Source: Marisimplicoccus sp965655775
Lineage (GTDB): Bacteria; Bacteroidota; Bacteroidia; Flavobacteriales; Flavobacteriaceae
NCBI GenBank assembly: GCA_965655775.1
Contig: CBFHHV010000003.1
Location: 1 to 64,000 of the forward strand
Direction of reading: 5' to 3'
DNA: 64,000 nt
Positions 52,913 to 61,933 of this stretch are shown one piece after another (the first letter of the stretch is position 1; each line of letters starts with the position of its first letter). The notes beneath the pieces were generated by a model. It saw only the letters and a program-made list of their open reading frames with translations. It was not told the origin of the DNA and ran no database searches. The translations under genes were made by a program, and so were the position numbers.

Positions 52913-55900
52913 TTAATAATTAATTGTTAAGCTAAAAAGATAACCTTTTGTCTGAGGGTTTGTAAAGTACTCAACACCTTGAGCAACACTAACACCTTTT
53001 GTGTTTATCTCAGGATCAATCCCATCAACATTGTTGATATTTATTAGGTCTCTTCCAGTAAAAGTAAATATAACATCACTCAAACCTAGATTAGTTACAA
53101 CAGGCGTATCTAGAACGTAACTCAAAGAAAGGTCTCTTAGTTTAGTCCAAGTTGCATCAGCAATCGAGAAGTTATAAGCTTGGTTATCACCAAAACCACC
53201 ACCGATTCCTGTTCTATACCAGTTTTCATCAAGAAGAACCGGTCCGCCTCCAAAGTCTTCAATGTTACCTCTTACAGTAGTTCCAGCAGGAATTGTAGTT
53301 CCTTTATAGTTTACTAAAGACTGATCTAAAGTAATTCTATTAGCTGTTTCCTGAGTAGTACCAAATCTTCTTAGAACCCATAAAGTTCTTGGAGAGAATG
53401 AACCACCTTCAGAGTGTTCTAGTACAGCATTCAGTCTTAGTTTTTTATATCTCATGCTAAGTGAAAAACCACCTCTCCAGTCTGGATTAGGGTCACCTAG
53501 AACAATTGGGCTAGATGTAATCTGAGGGAATCCATTTGAATTAAGATCAAAACTTCCATCAGGATTTGTTTTTGAACCAGTACCATATAGAGCACCAAGT
53601 GGGTAACCAACAACCGCTCTAGAACTTACCGAAGCTCCTGGAGACAAGTTGATTGATTCAGTTCCATAAAGGTCTGTCACCTCATTTTCATTTGTTGACC
53701 AATTAATACCAGCTGATAGTCCAAAGTCATTTGTATCAAATAAATCTACACCTAGATCAATTTCCATCCCTTTATTTATCATCTCACCATAATTACCATA
53801 TTGTGTTGAGAAACCTGTCGAAGGAGATAATGAAACATCTAATAAGATACCTTCAATTATGTTATCATAATAAGTCATAGATAATGAAACTTTATCATCA
53901 AAGAATCTAAAGTCACCACCAATTTCCCATTCTGTTTTTATTTCCGGCTCAAGATTAGGATTTCCTAAGTTATTATCTAATCTAAAACCACCACCAAATA
54001 AATTACTATCTAGAGGGTCACTATATGTTGAATAACCAAATCCACCTTCTGCAAGAGTTTCGAACTTATGAGCTGCAGGCTGAACACCTACTTGACCCCA
54101 TGAAGCTCTTAATTTGGCAAATGACATTATTTTTGATTGGACAACATCTTCTGTTAATACCCATGCTGCATCTGCTGCTGGATAGAAGAACGTACCACTA
54201 ATTGTTGATGAAGCTTCCTGAGCACCAGACAGATTAATAAATAGCTGATCATCAATATCGAAATTTAATATTCCATAACCTCTATTAGATCTACTAAATG
54301 CTTTTGCTCCACTAAATGTAGAAGCCTCTGAAGATGTATTTAAAGCAGTAGTTCTTTTTGAAGAATTTACAAGGAATCCTGTAATATTACCAGATATTCT
54401 ACTGTACTTTCTATCATTGTAACTCCAACCAAATGTAGCAGTTAAATTTACTTCATCTGATAATTCAAAGTTTGCTTTACCAATTACATCTAATGCAGAA
54501 TTTCTAATGTCAAGAGCATCTTCTTGGTATTGACCATTTGCTCTAGAACTTGCATCTCCAAGTGGGAAGAAATAAGTTCTTTTATCATCAGTTACATCAA
54601 CATTTCCTCTAGTAATAACTTGTAGCCAATTAGTTGGCTTAAAAGTTAATTGAGGAGTTACAGTAATTCTGTTAACTCTTGTACTTGATTCTTGCTCATT
54701 TACTGTCCAAAGTGGATTTGTATATGACTGGTTAGAGCTCTGACCGATTGATTTACGGTAAGATCTACCTCTGTTTATATATTCTGTACCACCTGAACTG
54801 TAATAAGTTCCTTTATAGTCTCTACCATCAAAGTCTGGCGGAGTTCTTAATAAACCAAGCATTAAACCAGATACATTTGAACTCTGTTGAATTCTATTAG
54901 AGTCTGTATATGTATATGACATTTTAGAAGATAAAGTAATTTTATCATTCAACTTTGCCTCGTAATTTAATCTAGCATTAGTTCTTTCATACGTAGCATT
55001 TTTAATTACACCATCTTGATCTAAGTGTCCAAGACTAAAGAAATAATTACTGTTTTCATTACCACCACTAATTGTTAAATCATTTTGAAGAGCATTTCCT
55101 GTCCCAAAAATTGAATTGAAGTTCTCTTCTACGAATGTATCTGTAGAATTTTTAGATGCAATAGCCTCATATTTTCTTCCATTCTCAGCTACAAAGTATG
55201 CACCAGATTTGTATGCATCTTGACCTCCTGATCTACCAGGTATATAATCACCCCATGACTCAGCTCGAGTTTCTCCGTATACACCAGATCTACCTTGACC
55301 CCATGTACTCTGCATTGGAATTCTTTCTGAAATTTCATCGAAAGAATAAGATGATTTAAACGAGATTTTAGCTTTCCCTCTTTGTCCTTTTTTTGTTGTT
55401 ATTACAACAACACCATTTGCAGCTCTACTACCATATAGTGAAGCAGCTGATGCACCTTTAAGAACGTTTACAGAAGCAATATCTGCAGGGTTTATATCAT
55501 TTAGACGTGAGCCTTGTGTAACACCACCATTTGAACCAGTAATATTATTACCACCGGCATATGAAGTACTATTATCTAGAGGAACACCATCAACAATAAT
55601 TAATGGTTGTATTGAACCGTCAATTGTATTAGCACCACGAATTCTAATTGTACTCCCAGCTCCTGGGTCACCATTAGATCTTGTAATTCTAACACCTGAA
55701 GCCTTTCCACTAAGTGCATTTACAACTGTAGGTTCAGCAGATCTTATCACATCATCTGAATTTATTACAGAGGACGTAGATCCTTGTTGATCCCGAACAG
55801 CAGCAAATCCAAGTGCTGTAACAACTACTTCTTCAAGCTCATTATCAAGCTGTAAAGAAATATTTATCGCAGACTGACCAGCAACAGTAACATATTGAGT

Positions 55901-56122
55901 TGTATACCCAATATAGCTTATAGCAAGGACTTGTCCTTGACTAGCAGTAATCTCAAAATTTCCATCAAAATCGGTTGAAACACCTGTATTGGTATCTTCA
56001 ATGATAACATTTGCACCCGGTAGGGGCGTTCCGTTTTCATCTAAGACAACACCATTTACAGCGTTTTGACCATATAATAACAATGCAAATAATAAAAATA
56101 CTGTGCTTAGTATTCTTTTCAT
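52913..56122 (-). CDS. SusC/RagA-family TonB-dependent outer-membrane transporter
   Basis: The 1069-aa transporter has a signal peptide and a carboxypeptidase-regulatory-like domain (about residues 20-105, VNGVVLDENGTPLPGANV). A TonB box-like EEVVVTALGF follows, then the plug (GKASGVRITRS, IRIRGANTIDG, IIVDGVPLD, VLKGASAASLYGSRAANGVVVITTKKG in two parts) and a large 22-strand barrel ending in GYLFSLTINY. It imports large ligands with SusD. Substrate is not a classical glycan by context: no glycoside hydrolases are encoded nearby, but peptidase, esterase and amino-sugar genes are. Confidence 0.96.
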   Translation of the reverse strand: MKRILSTVFLLFALLLYGQNAVNGVVLDENGTPLPGANVIIEDTNTGVSTDFDGNFEITASQGQVLAISYIGYTTQYVTVAGQSAINISLQLDNELEEVVVTALGFAAVRDQQGSTSSVINSDDVIRSAEPTVVNALSGKASGVRITRSNGDPGAGSTIRIRGANTIDGSIQPLIIVDGVPLDNSTSYAGGNNITGSNGGVTQGSRLNDINPADIASVNVLKGASAASLYGSRAANGVVVITTKKGQRGKAKISFKSSYSFDEISERIPMQSTWGQGRSGVYGETRAESWGDYIPGRSGGQDAYKSGAYFVAENGRKYEAIASKNSTDTFVEENFNSIFGTGNALQNDLTISGGNENSNYFFSLGHLDQDGVIKNATYERTNARLNYEAKLNDKITLSSKMSYTYTDSNRIQQSSNVSGLMLGLLRTPPDFDGRDYKGTYYSSGGTEYINRGRSYRKSIGQSSNQSYTNPLWTVNEQESSTRVNRITVTPQLTFKPTNWLQVITRGNVDVTDDKRTYFFPLGDASSRANGQYQEDALDIRNSALDVIGKANFELSDEVNLTATFGWSYNDRKYSRISGNITGFLVNSSKRTTALNTSSEASTFSGAKAFSRSNRGYGILNFDIDDQLFINLSGAQEASSTISGTFFYPAADAAWVLTEDVVQSKIMSFAKLRASWGQVGVQPAAHKFETLAEGGFGYSTYSDPLDSNLFGGGFRLDNNLGNPNLEPEIKTEWEIGGDFRFFDDKVSLSMTYYDNIIEGILLDVSLSPSTGFSTQYGNYGEMINKGMEIDLGVDLFDTNDFGLSAGINWSTNENEVTDLYGTESINLSPGASVSSRAVVGYPLGALYGTGSKTNPDGSFDLNSNGFPQITSSPIVLGDPNPDWRGGFSLSMRYKKLRLNAVLEHSEGGSFSPRTLWVLRRFGTTQETANRITLDQSLVNYKGTTIPAGTTVRGNIEDFGGGPVLLDENWYRTGIGGGFGDNQAYNFSIADATWTKLRDLSLSYVLDTPVVTNLGLSDVIFTFTGRDLININNVDGIDPEINTKGVSVAQGVEYFTNPQTKGYLFSLTINY

Positions 56123-56196
56123 ATTTATGATTTTAGTTTTGTTTAAGCAGTTAATTTATTAATTAAATAACAAAAACAAGCATTATATTGTATTTT

Positions 56197-56215
56197 TTTA
56201 GTTTGAAAAACTAAA
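56197..56215. repeat. Small perfect inverted repeat upstream of susC
   Basis: TTTAGTTT and AAACTAAA flank a 3-nt spacer in the 119-nt gap between the amidohydrolase gene and susC. On the transcribed strand it is followed by A, not T, so it does not look like a terminator for the amidohydrolase. It could be an operator or leader hairpin for susC, or chance in AT-rich DNA. No strict TAnnTTTG box is seen in this gap. Confidence 0.35.
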
Positions 56216-56241
56216 CAATATGAGGAAGATAAAATATGTAC

Positions 56242-57861
56242 TTATTGGTTCTTTTTATCCTTTCCAGATTTATTAATCTCAGGATAATCAACCCCTAGCT
56301 GCTCTAGATAAGTATCATACTTAGTTTCATCAAAGTAAAATTTCTCCATTTTATCTCTATACTTTTCCATCTTTTCAGTATTTAAATAAAAAGGTGGTGG
56401 GTCTTTTTCAGATATCATAGGTCTGTAAAAGTCCTCCTTACTTTGAACATTATCAAAATATTCTTTAGCCTCATCTAATTTTTCTGGTTTTGTTAAAAAA
56501 TCTAAGACTGTCATAGCAACAACTTTAGCACCAGCATTTGCTCCCTTATGAGCAATTGGAGTTGCAGCGGCAATACTCGCAGACCAATGATGAGAAGTAA
56601 CATCTGGAATATTTGATGGAAATCTAAGCACTACAGTAGGTACCTTCCATGACACATCTCCAATATCATCTGAACCACCACTAACATTATATGGAAGTGG
56701 AGCACGTAAAGGAGGAAGCTCTGTTTGAAGACCATTAATTGACTCGCTACCAATTTCTTTTTGTACAGCTCTTGCTAATTTTTGATCATCCTCAGACCAT
56801 TTAGGCAATCCAACTTTTTTGATATTTTCATACATCTCTTCTGCAATTATCTTATTAAAATGTCTAGGCCAAGCTGCTCCCAAAACTTCTGATTCATAGC
56901 TTGTATCAGTCATTAATGCTGCACCTTCAGCCATTTTATTTGCAGTGTCATACATCTCCATAATTTTTTTGTAGGTAATCTCTCTTAAAAAGTACCAAAT
57001 AGAAGCTTTGGAAGGGACCACATTTGGTTGATCTCCTGCATCAAGAAAGATTGAGTGTGACCTTTGATCAGGATGGAGGTGTTCTCTTTTATAATTCCAT
57101 CCAACATTCATTAATTCTGCTGCATCAAGTGCACTTCTTGCTCTCCATGGAGAACCAGCAGAGTGAGCAGTTTCTCCACTAAAAGTATATTTTACAGAAA
57201 TTAGTCCTGTTCCTGATGGCCTTCCCCAAGATGTAGACATGTTAGTATCGACATGTGTGAAAATACACATATCTACATTATCAAAATAACCATCTCTAAC
57301 ATACCAAGCTTTTGCACCAAGAATTTCCTCAGCAACACCTGGCCATAAAACTAGGGTTCCACTAATATTATTTTCAATCATTATTTTTTTAATTGAAATC
57401 GCAGAAGTAATAACAATTGGAAGGCCTATATTATGTCCTTCACCATGACCTGGAGCACCCTCTACTACTGGTTTTTCATAAGCAACACCAGGGTATTGAG
57501 AAGTTGACGGAACTCCGTCAAAGTCACTACCAAGAGCAATTGTTGGACCACCTTCTCCATTTGACCATGTTGCAAGCCAAGAAGTTGGAATTTCTGAAAT
57601 CTGATACTCAATATCAAATCCATTTTCTTCTAGAATCTTGCTTAAGTATTTAGATGTTTCAAATTCTTGGAAACCAAGCTCTCCAAAACTAAAAACTTTA
57701 TCTATCATTACTTGCGTCATCTTTTTGTCCTGTTCTACTAATTGAGATACTTCTTGTTTAAGATTTGCAATTTTTCTTTTTGAAAATTTATCTTGTGATT
57801 GAACAGAGGATAGAGGCCCTATTATTATTAATGTAGCTAAGAGTAAGTTAGTTTTTCTCAT
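56242..57861 (-). CDS. M20D-family amidohydrolase (AbgB-like), secreted
   Basis: The 539-aa protein has a signal peptide (cut near VQSQ, residue 23) and an M20D fold. FSFGELGFQEFETSKYL opens the domain, GHGEGHNIGLP holds metal-ligand His residues and GVAEEILGAKAWYVRDG holds the Glu pair. FTHVDTN and GETAHSAGSPW mark the dimerisation region, and a final HHWSASIAAATPIAHKGA completes the site. It resembles the p-aminobenzoyl-glutamate hydrolase B subunit, an amidase of N-acyl amino acids. A C-terminal tail of about 80 charged residues extends past the usual end. It lies 10 nt after nagB-lmbE. Confidence 0.9.
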   Translation of the reverse strand: MRKTNLLLATLIIIGPLSSVQSQDKFSKRKIANLKQEVSQLVEQDKKMTQVMIDKVFSFGELGFQEFETSKYLSKILEENGFDIEYQISEIPTSWLATWSNGEGGPTIALGSDFDGVPSTSQYPGVAYEKPVVEGAPGHGEGHNIGLPIVITSAISIKKIMIENNISGTLVLWPGVAEEILGAKAWYVRDGYFDNVDMCIFTHVDTNMSTSWGRPSGTGLISVKYTFSGETAHSAGSPWRARSALDAAELMNVGWNYKREHLHPDQRSHSIFLDAGDQPNVVPSKASIWYFLREITYKKIMEMYDTANKMAEGAALMTDTSYESEVLGAAWPRHFNKIIAEEMYENIKKVGLPKWSEDDQKLARAVQKEIGSESINGLQTELPPLRAPLPYNVSGGSDDIGDVSWKVPTVVLRFPSNIPDVTSHHWSASIAAATPIAHKGANAGAKVVAMTVLDFLTKPEKLDEAKEYFDNVQSKEDFYRPMISEKDPPPFYLNTEKMEKYRDKMEKFYFDETKYDTYLEQLGVDYPEINKSGKDKKNQ

Positions 57862-57871
57862 AATAATTTTG

Positions 57872-59797
57872 TTAAAAATAATGTCTCTTAAAAGATTCTA
57901 TGGCTGCATAATCTGCAAGACCCATCTTTTTATATTTTTCAGCTGTTTCATGATTCCTTTCCTCTGCCCTTACCCAGAATTCCCTTAGATCTTGGCCCTG
58001 AAACATCACTCCATCTTTTTGAGTTTGATGAAAGAATATTGCTTTTCTTTTGCGCAGAACTTGTGCTGGACTCATCGGTACTGCCATATCAATTTCATGA
58101 ATATCCCACTCTAACCATGCTCCTCTATATAACCATAACCAACAATCTTTTATAAACTTTTCACCTTTGAGTGACTCCAATGCATCAAAGACAATATCAA
58201 GGCATACTTTGTGTGTACCATGAGGATCTTCAAGATCCCCAGCTGCATAAATTTGATGTGGTTTAATTTTTTTAATCAATGAGGCTGTCATTAAAACGTC
58301 TTTTTTTGAAGCAGGATTCTTTTTAATTCTTCCGGTTTCATAAAAAGGTAAATTCATAAAGTGCGTATTAGAGTCAGGTATTCCAATATATCTGGTAGCT
58401 GAAATCGCTTCTCTTTTTCTGATTAAACTCTTAATTCTTCTTACATCAACAGAATCAATTTTATCTGGTTTTTTATTCTTCAGTTCTTTAATTAGTTGTT
58501 TAACTTTTGGTTTAAGTTCATCTGGAAACATATCATTAGATACTTCGACAAACTTTAATGCATCATGGTCAGAGACTGCAACATTTCCAGATGCCTGATA
58601 TGCAATATGAACATCATGACCTTGAGAGACTAGCCTATCGAATGTACCTCCCATTGAGATTACATCATCGTCTGGATGTGGACTGAATATAATTACTCTC
58701 TTAGAACTTGGACTTTTTCTTTCAGGTCTTGTTGAATCATCAGCTCCAGGCTTACCTCCTGGCCAACCACTAATGGTATTTTGAAAGTGGTTAAACATTT
58801 TTATATTTAATCCATATGCAGAGCCCTCAAGTGCAAGCAGGTCGGATAGTCCATTTTTATTGTAATCCTCATCAGTTAATTTTAAAATAGATTTTTCTGT
58901 CACACTACACAACCAAACGATTGCTTTTCTTTTCATTGAATCTGACCAATCACATGGACCTACTAACCAAGGTGTATTATACCTTGTTAACTCACTTGAA
59001 CATTCTTTGTCAAGAACTAAAGTAGCATTCTTATGTTTTTGAATATATGTTGAAGGTATCAGAGATGAGACATTATTTTCTACTGACTTTTTAACAATTA
59101 GACTTTTCTGTATACCCCAAGCCATAACTATAATTCTCTTAGAATTAAAAATTGTTCTAACACCCATTGTAATTGCCTTAGATGGAACATTTTCAATACC
59201 ATTGAAGCTTTTACTAGCATCAAACCTTGTAGTATGATCAAGGGTAATTAATCTAGTTTTAGAGTTAAAGTGAGATCCTGGTTCATTAAAGCCGATATGA
59301 CCTGTTCTGCCTATTCCAAGAAGCTGAATGTCAATTCCTCCACTTTCTTGAATTTTCTTTTCATATTGCATACAAAAATTTTTAACCTCTTTTTCTTTTA
59401 TTTCCCCGGATGGAATATTAATGTTTTCTTTTGGAATATCTACATGATCAAATAAGTTCTCATTCATAAATTGATGATAGCTGTTTTTATCATCTTTCTT
59501 TATGGGGAAATATTCATCCAGGTTAAAAGCTATTACATTATTAAAGCTTAAAGATTCTTCTTCGTGAATCCTTATTATCTCTTGATAAACTTTTGTTGGC
59601 GATGAACCTGTTGCGAAACCTATTACACAATTTTTATTTTTTTCTTGTTTTGACCTAATTAAGTCACAAATTTCTCTTGCAATTAAAATTGACGCCTCTT
59701 GAGAATTTTCAAAAGTAACAGTATGAAGTTTTTCGTATCTAGTTTCCTCATTAATCCCAGGAGATTGATATTTAAGGCTTTTTTTTGTGGTCTTCAT
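57872..59797 (-). CDS. nagB: Glucosamine-6-phosphate deaminase fused to a LmbE/PIG-L deacetylase domain
   Basis: The 641-aa protein joins two enzymes. The N-terminal NagB domain (about 1-270) has FATGSSPTKVYQE, AFNLDEYFPI and GIGRTGHIGFNEPGS, typical of the GlcN-6-P to Fru-6-P isomerase/deaminase. The C-terminal part (about 365-641) has FSPHPDDDVISMGGTF, the metal motif of LmbE/PIG-L N-deacetylases, and DPHGTHKV with a second His pair. Such fusions are known in Bacteroidota. An open frame upstream to 59887 lacks the family start and crosses the promoter box, so ATG 59797 is used. It leads the cluster with the amidohydrolase and susCD. Confidence 0.93.
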   Translation of the reverse strand: MKTTKKSLKYQSPGINEETRYEKLHTVTFENSQEASILIAREICDLIRSKQEKNKNCVIGFATGSSPTKVYQEIIRIHEEESLSFNNVIAFNLDEYFPIKKDDKNSYHQFMNENLFDHVDIPKENINIPSGEIKEKEVKNFCMQYEKKIQESGGIDIQLLGIGRTGHIGFNEPGSHFNSKTRLITLDHTTRFDASKSFNGIENVPSKAITMGVRTIFNSKRIIVMAWGIQKSLIVKKSVENNVSSLIPSTYIQKHKNATLVLDKECSSELTRYNTPWLVGPCDWSDSMKRKAIVWLCSVTEKSILKLTDEDYNKNGLSDLLALEGSAYGLNIKMFNHFQNTISGWPGGKPGADDSTRPERKSPSSKRVIIFSPHPDDDVISMGGTFDRLVSQGHDVHIAYQASGNVAVSDHDALKFVEVSNDMFPDELKPKVKQLIKELKNKKPDKIDSVDVRRIKSLIRKREAISATRYIGIPDSNTHFMNLPFYETGRIKKNPASKKDVLMTASLIKKIKPHQIYAAGDLEDPHGTHKVCLDIVFDALESLKGEKFIKDCWLWLYRGAWLEWDIHEIDMAVPMSPAQVLRKRKAIFFHQTQKDGVMFQGQDLREFWVRAEERNHETAEKYKKMGLADYAAIESFKRHYF

Positions 59798-59815
59798 ATA
59801 TATATTATGAAATAA

Positions 59816-59823
59816 CAAAGTTA
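59816..59823 (-). promoter_or_regulatory. -7 element TAACTTTG of nagB
   Basis: TAACTTTG on the reverse strand ends 18 nt before ATG 59797. The same box with the same 18-nt spacing precedes the porin gene at 33.3 kb. Confidence 0.5.
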
Positions 59824-59897
59824 ATAATGTTTTAATCAATTTATAATTATGTTTTTTTAATTTTACGTAATTGAAATAATATCTCAAAAATCTTAGT

Positions 59898-60821
59898 ATG
59901 AATACAATAATTATAGGAAGTGGACCAGCCGGTTATACAGCAGCGATATATGCAGCAAGGGCAGACCTTAAACCAATTATATATACTGGATTAGAACCTG
60001 GCGGGCAATTAACTACTACAACAGAGGTTGATAATTTTCCAGGTTACCCTCAAGGAATAGATGGTCCCACTATGATGAATGAGCTTAAAGAACAGGCAGA
60101 AAGATTCGGTACAAAAGTTGAAATTGATTTTATATCAAAAGTTGATTTTTCAAAAGATAAAGGTGGAATTCATAAGTTATATACTCAAAATGGTGATGAA
60201 ATAAAATCTAAAACAGTAATAATTAGTACCGGTGCATCTGCAAAGTATCTTGGTCTTCCAAGTGAACAAAGATTAATAGGTGGTGGAGTATCAGCATGCG
60301 CAGTTTGTGATGGATTTTTTTATAAAAATCAAGATGTAGCAATTGTCGGTGGGGGTGATACAGCAATAGAGGAAGCAACTTATTTAGCAAAAATATGCAC
60401 TAATGTAACTATGCTTGTAAGAAAAGATCATTTTAGAGCATCAAAGGCAATGCAAAATAGATTATCAAATTTTGATAATATTAAAGTTTTGTTTAACCAT
60501 GAGGTCGAGGAAGTAATTGGCGAAAATGTTGTTGATGGTCTAAAGATAAAGAATAACCTTACTAATGAAATATCAGAGTTAAAAATAACTGGTTTATTTA
60601 TTGCCATTGGTCACTCTCCAAATACTGATATTTTTAAAGGGCTCGTCGAAATGGATGAAGGTGGATATATACTTACAGACAAAACTTCTACTAAGACTAA
60701 TATTCCTGGTGTTTTTGCAGCGGGAGATGTGCAAGATAAAGATTATCGTCAAGCGATAACAGCTGCTGGTACGGGATGTATGGCAGCACTTGATGCAGAA
60801 AGATATCTACAAGAGGTTTAA
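59898..60821 (+). CDS. trxB: Thioredoxin reductase
   Basis: The 307-aa flavoprotein has an FAD-binding GSGPAGYTAAIYAARA and PGGQLTTTTEVDNFPG. The redox CAVCDG is near residue 135, NADPH-binding GGGDTAIEEATYL follows, and the C-terminal GVFAAGDVQDKDYRQA is present. It reduces thioredoxin with NADPH. The 3' end shares TTAA with the convergent arginase-like gene. Confidence 0.97.
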   Translation: MNTIIIGSGPAGYTAAIYAARADLKPIIYTGLEPGGQLTTTTEVDNFPGYPQGIDGPTMMNELKEQAERFGTKVEIDFISKVDFSKDKGGIHKLYTQNGDEIKSKTVIISTGASAKYLGLPSEQRLIGGGVSACAVCDGFFYKNQDVAIVGGGDTAIEEATYLAKICTNVTMLVRKDHFRASKAMQNRLSNFDNIKVLFNHEVEEVIGENVVDGLKIKNNLTNEISELKITGLFIAIGHSPNTDIFKGLVEMDEGGYILTDKTSTKTNIPGVFAAGDVQDKDYRQAITAAGTGCMAALDAERYLQEV

Positions 60822-61933
60822 ATTCTTTTGGTTGCCTTGAGCCATCTTATTGGAATATTGTCATTAAGAGCATATTGATAATCTCCCTCTAAACAAGGCA
60901 AATAACTGACAACAGAACTATTTGGAGAATCTATTAACATCCACCATTTTTCAGAAATCTTACTTTTAAAAAATGTAATATCCCTTCCAGATGTTTGAAC
61001 AATATATTTATTAAAAGTCTGAGAATCATTAAAATTAGTCTCCACAATTCTTTTATCAATTCCATCTATGAAATACCAAATTATTTCGGAGTATAATTTA
61101 TTTGAAATTGAATTATGATTTAACTCGAATAAACCAAGGAAATTTGTTTTATTACTTTGACCTGCATATTTAGCAAGAATACATGATAACCTTGGGTCAA
61201 TACCATTTGGATTACCTTGAGTGTTTAAAGATTTCATGTCAAAGCCAACAATATTAGCATTTCGCATTAAAGGTTCTGCCTTCATGTTATCCTCAGTAAT
61301 TTCTCCCAATGAAATATATTCAAAAAATAATTTTTCCATCAACTGTATTTCATCATTTGAACATAGGTGCCTTTGAAATCCAATATTTGTGAAATCATTA
61401 AGATTGTTTGAGTCATCAACAATTATTTTATTCATATATGTTCTGCCGGATATCAAATTAGATTCTTGATAAAGATCAAATTGATTATCTATAGATACAA
61501 TATTGACTTTTTCATTCTGTGAATCAAATGATTTAAATATTGGATATATTAAATCATTACTCCCTCCAATTATAATTAAGATTATTTTTTTTGTTAGCAA
61601 TTCACTACATATATCATAAAGTGCATGATATGTATCATCAACAGTTTCTCCATTTGGTAAGTCTCCAAGATCTTTAATTTCTATTTTCCAGTTACCAAAT
61701 TTTAGTTTATATAATTCTTCTCTTATGGAATTTAAATCTTGTCTTTGAGATTCAAAAAAAGAATTTCTATCCTCTTCAACTCCAATTATACAAACTTTCG
61801 ATAATTTAATGTCAGGTAAACCACTTGAAATAGAATGAAAATCTATTTTATTGAATAGGGAACCTTGCAAATAGTTCTCTTTTAAATTATTAAGAAAACT
61901 ATCTGTTATAGGTTTGAGCAGTTCAAGACTCAT
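60818..61933 (-). CDS. Arginase/formiminoglutamase-fold protein lacking metal ligands
   Basis: The 371-aa protein follows the arginase fold order, but the three manganese motifs are altered. GGDHS becomes GGSNDLIYP; DAHxD becomes SIDNQFDLY, keeping two Asp but losing His; and DxD becomes FDMKSLN with Lys at the second ligand. An N-terminal segment with VCIIGVEEDRNSF and a C-terminal extension rich in aromatics complete it. It is unlikely to be an active ureohydrolase and may serve a structural or binding role. It overlaps topA by 4 nt, which suggests a fixed pairing. Confidence 0.8.
   Translation of the reverse strand: MSLELLKPITDSFLNNLKENYLQGSLFNKIDFHSISSGLPDIKLSKVCIIGVEEDRNSFFESQRQDLNSIREELYKLKFGNWKIEIKDLGDLPNGETVDDTYHALYDICSELLTKKIILIIIGGSNDLIYPIFKSFDSQNEKVNIVSIDNQFDLYQESNLISGRTYMNKIIVDDSNNLNDFTNIGFQRHLCSNDEIQLMEKLFFEYISLGEITEDNMKAEPLMRNANIVGFDMKSLNTQGNPNGIDPRLSCILAKYAGQSNKTNFLGLFELNHNSISNKLYSEIIWYFIDGIDKRIVETNFNDSQTFNKYIVQTSGRDITFFKSKISEKWWMLIDSPNSSVVSYLPCLEGDYQYALNDNIPIRWLKATKRI

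Noticed and set aside
59798..59887. 30-residue extension of NagB-LmbE
   Set aside because: It crosses the TAACTTTG promoter box and is AT-rich with no family similarity.
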